DNA from: Thermoprotei archaeon | GTDB taxonomy: Archaea; Thermoproteota; Nitrososphaeria; Geothermarchaeales; JDFR-13 | NCBI GenBank assembly: GCA_015661745.1 | Contig: DQVL01000093.1 | Location: forward strand, 1 to 5,196 | DNA: 5,196 nucleotides | Reading direction: 5' to 3' | In this document: in pieces, positions 1 to 3,624 of the stretch | Layout: each line of letters opens with the position of its first letter | How positions within the stretch are numbered: position 1 is the first letter of the stretch | Notes under the pieces: generated by a model | The model's database searches: none | Told to the model about the DNA's origin: nothing | The model's input: only the letters and a program-made list of their open reading frames with translations | Position numbers and translations under genes: made by a program

Positions 1-87
1 CCTCCTCTGGAATACAGAGTCTTCAATGGATAGCCAGCCCATGAAACATGGTTTAAGATCCTCCAATATATCGATCTTTACATACAT
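1..87 (-). CDS. 5' fragment of an unidentified gene (29 codons, runs off the left edge)
   Basis: An ATG at 85-87 opens a minus-strand frame that stays open to the window edge. The codon just upstream (88-90) is TGA, so translation in this frame cannot start earlier. The peptide begins MYVKIDILED and continues with LKPCFMGW; it contains one Cys and two Trp and has no signal peptide or membrane segment in the visible part. A GGAG lies about 8 bases upstream and GGGTGA touches the ATG, giving weak Shine-Dalgarno support. The gene is divergent from the sugar dehydrogenase and would share the 88-215 promoter region. I do not recognise the family. 29 open codons could arise by chance, but the stop-then-ATG arrangement and the divergent layout favour a real gene. 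Confidence 0.5.
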   Translation of the reverse strand, partial: MYVKIDILEDLKPCFMGWLSIEDSVFQRR

Positions 88-122
88 TCACCCGGCTCCA
101 TGGATGTTCATCAATCATTTAG

Positions 123-129
123 TTAAAAA
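123..129 (-). promoter_or_regulatory. Possible TATA box for the left divergent gene
   Basis: On the minus strand this reads TTTTTAA and starts about 36 bases upstream of the ATG at 87. Transcription would begin roughly 25 bases downstream, leaving a leader of about 10 nucleotides. It is a weak match in AT-rich DNA with no clear BRE. Confidence 0.2.
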
Positions 130-190
130 CAGACTAAATAGGGTTGAAATTGTAAATCTATTGGAAGGTATCTCTTGAAGCGTTATCTAG

Positions 191-199
191 GTATATAAC
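191..199 (+). promoter_or_regulatory. Candidate TATA box for the sugar dehydrogenase gene
   Basis: GTATATAAC lies about 21 bases (centre) upstream of the ATG at 216. Archaeal TATA boxes usually sit about 26 bases before the transcription start. The transcript would therefore begin at or just around the start codon, which suggests leaderless translation. No Shine-Dalgarno sequence precedes the ATG, in agreement. An AT-rich stretch at 199-212 is too close to be the TATA box of this start. Mapping the 5' end of the mRNA would settle it. Confidence 0.4.
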
Positions 200-215
200 A
201 TAAATATATTTTGAT

Positions 216-1319
216 ATGGATAGGAGGAGGTTTATACAGATATTGATTGGTGGTGGATTGGCTGGATTAGGCGTCTATTACATATCAAATTTTATCGAGC
301 CTATGCCAGGCTTTGATGTGGATGATCTAGTTTTTGACGTTGATATAGTTGGTGAGGAACTCGTTATTCCATGGAGTATCGAGGTTTTGGATGATGATAT
401 ATATCTAGTTAGTGAGAGGATAGGTAGGTTAACCCTTGTAGACTCTGGTGTAAAGACTGTAGTTGCTGAGTATGACGTGGCTGTAGTTGGTGAGGCGGGG
501 CTCCTAGGTATAGTTAAACATCCCGACTTCGATTTGGGACGTAGATATATCTATATATACATGAGCTACTATAGGGGAGATGAAATATTCAATAGGGTCT
601 CGAGGCTGAGGCTATCTAGGGATTATAGGAGTATCGAGTCTATAGAGCCTATCTTAGATGGTATCCCCGGTGCATATATACATGATGGTGGTAGAATCCG
701 TTTTGGACCTGATGGCCACCTCTATATATGTACTGGAGATGCGAATATACCTAGTCTAAGCCAGGATATCGATAGCTTAGCTGGCAAGATACTTAGAGTC
801 TATGACGATGGTGAACCAGTAGATGATAACCCCTTCAACAACCATGTATATAGCTATGGACATAGGAATCCACAGGGTCTAGACTGGCACCCAATAGATA
901 AGAGGTTTTTATCCAATGAACATGGGCCAATAGGGCATGACGAGATAAACGAGATAGTGAGAGGAGGTAATTATGGCTGGCCAATAGTGGTTGGATATTC
1001 AGATGATGAACGTTTTATACCTCCCCTCTATGAGACTGGACAGAATACTATAGCCCCATCAGGAGCATCATTTATAGATGGTAAACCATTTAAAATGGAT
1101 GGCTATGTATATGTAATCGCCTGTCTAAGGGGGGAGAGACTAGCAATCTTCAACCCCATAGAAGGCTCTCTATACTCAATCTTTAACGGGATATATGGTA
1201 GACTCAGAGATATAAAATATCTAGGCGACTCAACAATAATATTCTCCACAAGTAATAGAGATGGAAGGGGATTCCCACAACCGGGAGACGACAGGCTTAT
1301 AAAGATAACATTTAGATAA
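216..1319 (+). CDS. PQQ-dependent aldose (glucose/sorbosone) dehydrogenase, Tat-type or anchored
   Basis: This 367-residue protein is a six-bladed beta-propeller quinoprotein of the glucose/sorbosone dehydrogenase family. The family oxidises aldoses to lactones with PQQ and Ca2+ outside the cytoplasmic membrane. Residues 2-8 (DRRRFIQ) approximate a twin-arginine motif and are followed by a hydrophobic stretch at about 7-27. No clear cleavage site is visible, so it may remain an N-terminal anchor. Family motifs appear in order: AYIHDGGRIRFGPDGHLY (153-170; His156 is the likely catalytic base), YGHRNPQGLDW (214-224; Arg217 is the likely PQQ-contacting arginine), EHGPIGHDEIN (235-245, Ca2+/PQQ region), GGNYGWP (250-256), APSGASFI (280-287), NRDGRG (347-352) and a terminal RLIKI (360-364). 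Length is normal and nothing looks disrupted. The ATG at 216 is chosen because it retains the RR motif. The GGAGGAGG just inside the gene encodes those arginines. Family call is firm; substrate is not determinable. Confidence 0.93.
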   Translation: MDRRRFIQILIGGGLAGLGVYYISNFIEPMPGFDVDDLVFDVDIVGEELVIPWSIEVLDDDIYLVSERIGRLTLVDSGVKTVVAEYDVAVVGEAGLLGIVKHPDFDLGRRYIYIYMSYYRGDEIFNRVSRLRLSRDYRSIESIEPILDGIPGAYIHDGGRIRFGPDGHLYICTGDANIPSLSQDIDSLAGKILRVYDDGEPVDDNPFNNHVYSYGHRNPQGLDWHPIDKRFLSNEHGPIGHDEINEIVRGGNYGWPIVVGYSDDERFIPPLYETGQNTIAPSGASFIDGKPFKMDGYVYVIACLRGERLAIFNPIEGSLYSIFNGIYGRLRDIKYLGDSTIIFSTSNRDGRGFPQPGDDRLIKITFR

Positions 1320-1337
1320 TAGTCCCAATACCAAACT

Positions 1338-1344
1338 AAAAAAA
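1338..1344 (-). terminator. Possible minus-strand T7 terminator
   Basis: The A7 run on the plus strand is T7 on the minus strand. Archaeal RNA polymerase can terminate at oligo-T tracts without a hairpin. This is the first strong minus-strand T run I see downstream of mcrC, but it lies about 600 bases away. It could protect the dehydrogenase gene from antisense read-through. Confidence 0.25.
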
Positions 1345-1370
1345 TCTCCTATCTTGTACCCAACCAACAA

Positions 1371-1378
1371 AATATAAA
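1371..1378 (+). promoter_or_regulatory. TATA-like element upstream of the palindrome cluster
   Basis: AATATAAA preceded by purine-rich CAACAAA resembles a BRE/TATA pair. It predicts a plus-strand transcription start near 1400. The inverted repeat at 1388-1406 would overlap that start, the usual place for a repressor operator. It lies only about 55 bases beyond the dehydrogenase stop codon and does not lead into an obvious gene, so it may be fortuitous. Confidence 0.3.
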
Positions 1379-1383
1379 CCCTA

Positions 1384-1388
1384 TTTTT
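1384..1388 (+). terminator. Possible T5 terminator downstream of the dehydrogenase
   Basis: A T5 run sits about 65 bases after the dehydrogenase stop codon, and a second T5 follows the 1388-1406 inverted repeat (1407-1411). Oligo-T tracts suffice for archaeal termination, so either could end the plus-strand transcript. Evidence is base composition only. Confidence 0.25.
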
Positions 1389-1424
1389 GTTTACGGTGTG
1401 TAAACATTTTTATGAGTAAAAATG
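1388..1424. repeat. Two overlapping inverted repeats, operator-like
   Basis: The first repeat is TGTTTAC (1388-1394) and GTAAACA (1400-1406), a perfect 7-bp match around the spacer GGTGT. The second is CATTTTTA (1405-1412) and TAAAAATG (1417-1424), a perfect 8-bp match around TGAG. They share two bases (CA, 1405-1406). Placement just downstream of a TATA-like element suggests binding sites for a dimeric regulator. In RNA they could instead form two consecutive hairpins. The regulator is unknown. Confidence 0.55.
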
Positions 1425-1547
1425 CTTAAAATTGACTTTCTAGATTCTATGCTTAGGGATAGGGTGATGGTTATATATTCAAGGGTTGTGTATTATCCAA
1501 GACCCATGTATATTTTATACCCTACCATTGGATGGTATTCCTCATAA
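1422..1547 (+). CDS. Doubtful 41-residue ORF downstream of the palindromes
   Basis: An ATG within the right arm of the second inverted repeat opens a frame of 41 codons ending in TAA (1545-1547). It begins MLKIDFLDSM and contains several Tyr-rich stretches such as VVYYP and MYILYP. A TATA-like element lies about 45 bases upstream, giving a predicted leader of roughly 20 nucleotides. There is no Shine-Dalgarno site. Its 3' half overlaps, on the opposite strand, a possible minus-strand remnant. I do not recognise it. An ORF this short is expected by chance in a gap of this size, so it may be a truncated gene start or nothing. Confidence 0.15.
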   Translation: MLKIDFLDSMLRDRVMVIYSRVVYYPRPMYILYPTIGWYSS

Positions 1548-1665
1548 AGTCTAGGCGGCCACATCCTATTACGCCCGATATCTAGGCTGGGGGGTATGCC
1601 CCCCACCATTCACAACCTAAGTATTTCGGTTTATGGGTAGCCTTACAATCAATGATATTTATTGG
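1493..1665 (-). pseudogene. Possible second gene remnant with one frameshift, family unknown
   Basis: Two adjoining minus-strand frames read like one protein if a single G is added to the G6 tract at 1599-1604. The upstream frame gives a stretch including HKPKYLGCEWWG. The downstream frame gives GGIPPSLDIG, then MWPPRLYEEYHPMVGY, and ends at TAA (1493-1495). The downstream frame also has its own ATG at 1607-1609 preceded directly by TGA, so a 38-residue ORF is the alternative reading. The Trp, Pro and Tyr content looks protein-like and the strand is G-rich, like the mcrBC coding strand. I recognise no family, and chance is not excluded. It lies just downstream of the better-supported remnant at 1670-1892, on the same strand. 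Confidence 0.25.
1588..1605. repeat. G6/C6 hairpin
   Basis: G6 (1589-1594) and C6 (1599-1604) flank the tetranucleotide TATG, and T1588 pairs with A1605. This gives a perfect 7-bp stem, nearly all G:C, in otherwise AT-rich DNA. No T tract follows on either strand, so it is not a bacterial-type terminator. It falls inside the possible second remnant (minus strand GGGGGGCATACCCCCC), so it could be incidental coding sequence. Confidence 0.5.
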
Positions 1666-1669
1666 ATAT

Positions 1670-1892
1670 CTAATCCTCCAAGGCCTTAACCTCGAGTATC
1701 TCTATGGGTCCCCCCTACATATATCGTGGCTAGATCCTACCTAACCTTGGCCCTAAACCATATCGTTAAACCATCAACCCTATACCCATCAGGCAGGTTC
1801 AATGGCTGAAACCTATCACCATCATCACCAATTATACCGTGGAAGCCGCCATCCAAGCCTATCTACTTGACTGGGCTATACACCTCGAATAT
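1670..1892 (-). pseudogene. Degraded small conserved protein (GGFxGIIGDDG / NLPDGYRVDGL type)
   Basis: The minus strand encodes recognisable protein sequence broken by two in-frame TAG codons and one frameshift. In order it reads FEVYSPVK, TAG (1863-1865), IGLDGGFHGIIGDDGDRF, QPLNLPDGYRVDGL, TIWFRAKVR, TAG (1737-1739), DLATIYVGG, a frameshift in the G6 run at 1710-1715, then PIEILEVKALED and a TAG stop (1670-1672). From memory this matches a small archaeal/bacterial family of about 75-90 residues with the pattern YIxLEGGFxGIxGDDGxxYxPxNLPEEFxxDGLRVxFxAK followed by TPxEIxxI; its function is not known to me. By that pattern the first TAG replaces a Tyr and the second a Lys, each one base away. 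Removing one G restores the end. The original start is unclear: an ATA at 1890-1892 behind a G-rich tract may be a decayed ATG. It follows mcrC on the same strand. Confidence 0.6.
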
Positions 1893-1946
1893 CCCCCAAT
1901 CTCCCCTGAACCAAAATCCCCCATTGAAATATATTGTTAATGGCTT

Positions 1947-3590
1947 TTACACGTTAACCCTATTCTCTTGGATGGATTGAGGTAAATACGATATATACCC
2001 GACACCCTTAAATCCCGAAAAAATTATTTTGTAAAAGAGGCTTGAGGTAGATTCACCTCCTTTATCTCCTATATCTAACGTTCCCTCTTGACTATATAGT
2101 TCAGTCTCTTCCCCAGGATATAAGATTATAGCAAATCTAATTCTGAAAGCATCCTTATACCCATGCATCTTAGTAATATCATCAGTTTTTGGGCCAAGTT
2201 TAATACTATCCCCCTCCTCCTTTTTATCTATCTTGAATTTTGCATCGAATACCCCGACTAGTTTATTCCTATAAAGTAGTGAGAAGTCCGGCTCCAACCT
2301 CTTTTTAGAGTATGACTCTGGATGATACCTATATATCAACCTGTATCCATTATTAAAGGCCGCTTCAAAACCACTCTCCATACCCCGGAACCCAACTTTT
2401 ATATGTAATTCAGGTATTTTATTTTCGAATACCTCTCCAAGATCCTTAACCAATTTGAAGAAACACCAATACTCATATAAGGTTGGGATATCCTTACGAT
2501 CAATCGCATCCCTTAACCCCTCAAAGAAGGGTGTATATGTTTTAAATTTCTTCCATAACTCGAAAAGCTCTCTGTACCCATCCTTCCTTAATAAGACTTG
2601 AGAATTGTATGGGAATACGCTCATCTCAGAGATATCCGAGAATAGGCCACTCACTAGATACTCCTCCAGCCTAGACCTAAAATTAGATAATTCATTCAAT
2701 TCCTCTCTTAACTGTTTATTATAGGGAATATCTTTCTCAATTTCATATCTGGTCGATAGGATGAACTGTGTCCAATACAATAGTTCCCCTAGGAAGTACT
2801 TCACAAACCTGTTTTCAGGTGTATCGGGGCTCTCAATCATTCTATCGGATAAGATCTTGGTGGGTAGGTATCCCTTAAACATTTTCGACGTGATATTTCT
2901 TGATTTAGATTTAACTAAATATTGAGGGTTATGTAACATCCATATATAAGTGTTTTCCGAGATATACCTGGCATGTATAACATCAACTATATCATTAGTT
3001 ACCTCTAGCTTCTTATGTAGCCTCCTAATGATTTCCTGGGTCGCCCCCAGGATATCATTTGAATATCTCCTTAAATAATGGAATATAAAGAGTGGATGTG
3101 GAGGGGTATCTGACTCAGTATATTCAATGGATGTAGGGGCAACCAGCTCGAATGGTAGGATATACTGATAACCAACTAGTTCCTCAACCAATTTACTAGT
3201 AAATTCTAGCTGGAGCCGCCTCAATTCCTTAATGTCAACCTCTCTTCCAATCATAATATCTGATATTTTTTTAGATACAACGATAATCTTTGGGTATTTA
3301 AGATTAATCTTTCTACCCGGCCCATCATATATCCTTAGCTCCGACTTACCAATGTAGTTTGTAAAGTTGATAGTAACCACTTTGAGTCTAGATGACTCAG
3401 CTTCCCTGATTCCGATTAGAGGTTCATTCCATAGATAGACAATGGGTGTCTTGAAGCCTTTTAGGATTAAATGGTAATCCTTAGTCTCATACATCAATAG
3501 ATATTCTTCCCCGCCGATTACATCTTTATCCTCAAATTCTATTTCAACACTTCTCTCTGAGTCTTTATAAATGACGTCGCTGTTAACCAT
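1947..3590 (-). CDS. mcrC: McrC-like nuclease subunit (DUF2357 plus PD-(D/E)XK domain)
   Basis: This 547-residue protein is the endonuclease partner of the McrB-like AAA+ protein encoded just upstream. The N-terminal half and middle match the DUF2357 type, which joins the nuclease to the AAA+ ring; SPDTPENRFVKYFLGELL (254-271) is characteristic. The linker motif LYEYWCFFKLVKDL (371-384) leads into the nuclease fold. The catalytic core is RLEPDFSLL (431-439, Asp435) followed by GVFDAKFK (446-453, Asp449 and Lys451), i.e. the D...(D/E)xK pattern, apparently intact. DDITKMHGYKDAFR (470-483) is the conserved helix of the PDDEXK_7 group. The ATG at 3588-3590 is used because an in-frame TGA lies two codons upstream. 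No Shine-Dalgarno is visible. The gap to mcrB is 34 bp, so cotranscription is likely. Cutting of modified DNA is inferred from the family; target modification is unknown. Confidence 0.9.
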   Translation of the reverse strand: MVNSDVIYKDSERSVEIEFEDKDVIGGEEYLLMYETKDYHLILKGFKTPIVYLWNEPLIGIREAESSRLKVVTINFTNYIGKSELRIYDGPGRKINLKYPKIIVVSKKISDIMIGREVDIKELRRLQLEFTSKLVEELVGYQYILPFELVAPTSIEYTESDTPPHPLFIFHYLRRYSNDILGATQEIIRRLHKKLEVTNDIVDVIHARYISENTYIWMLHNPQYLVKSKSRNITSKMFKGYLPTKILSDRMIESPDTPENRFVKYFLGELLYWTQFILSTRYEIEKDIPYNKQLREELNELSNFRSRLEEYLVSGLFSDISEMSVFPYNSQVLLRKDGYRELFELWKKFKTYTPFFEGLRDAIDRKDIPTLYEYWCFFKLVKDLGEVFENKIPELHIKVGFRGMESGFEAAFNNGYRLIYRYHPESYSKKRLEPDFSLLYRNKLVGVFDAKFKIDKKEEGDSIKLGPKTDDITKMHGYKDAFRIRFAIILYPGEETELYSQEGTLDIGDKGGESTSSLFYKIIFSGFKGVGYISYLPQSIQENRVNV

Positions 3591-3624
3591 GGGAAATCAC
3601 TATCTAGTTATGAGAAGTTTTAAG
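3591..3624 (-). promoter_or_regulatory. mcrB-mcrC intergenic gap, possible weak internal promoter
   Basis: The 34-bp gap reads CTTAAAACT near its mcrB end, centred about 30 bases before the mcrC ATG. This is a weak TATA-like spacing for a leaderless internal transcript. There is no Shine-Dalgarno for mcrC, so either this promoter or coupling to mcrB translation would be needed. Support is positional only. Confidence 0.2.

Larger units (their letters stand above)
1320..1946. other. 627-bp region without an intact gene
   Basis: This gap between the dehydrogenase and the mcrBC operon holds no complete convincing gene. From left to right it contains an A7 run (1338-1344), a TATA-like element (1371-1378), two overlapping inverted repeats (1388-1424), a short plus-strand ORF (1422-1547), a small inverted repeat (TACCAT/ATGGTA, 1523-1537), a G6/C6 hairpin (1588-1605), and minus-strand gene remnants at about 1493-1665 and 1670-1892. 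The minus strand is G-rich from about 1490 rightwards, like the coding strand of mcrBC. That suggests most of this part was once minus-strand coding sequence. I saw no tRNA, IS end or CRISPR repeat here. Confidence 0.75.

Noticed and set aside
1412..1429. Five-codon ORF (MSKNA) starting at ATG 1412.
   Set aside because: Too short to support, and it lies inside the second inverted repeat.
1755..1774. Direct repeat AAACCAT with 13-base period.
   Set aside because: Only two 7-base copies, inside the remnant's coding sequence; expected by chance in this composition.
1790..1830. C/D-box small RNA suggested by GTGATGA and later CTGA on the minus strand.
   Set aside because: The box C match is the GGTGATGATGG that encodes Gly-Asp-Asp in the decayed gene, and box spacing with D', C' and terminal stems is not satisfied.
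1737..1865. In-frame TAG codons read as pyrrolysine rather than stops.
   Set aside because: The same remnant also needs a frameshift and ends at a TAG. The positions match Tyr and Lys of the recalled family by single-base changes, and no pyl genes are in view.
1320..1946. tRNA gene, IS end or CRISPR repeat in the long intergenic region.
   Set aside because: No T-loop motif with cloverleaf pairing, no transposase-like sequence or paired terminal repeats with target duplication, and no regularly spaced repeats were found.
1609..1946. Plus-strand open stretch including MIFIGYLILQGLNLEYLY, resembling a membrane segment.
   Set aside because: It is antisense to the better-supported minus-strand remnant and has no start signal.
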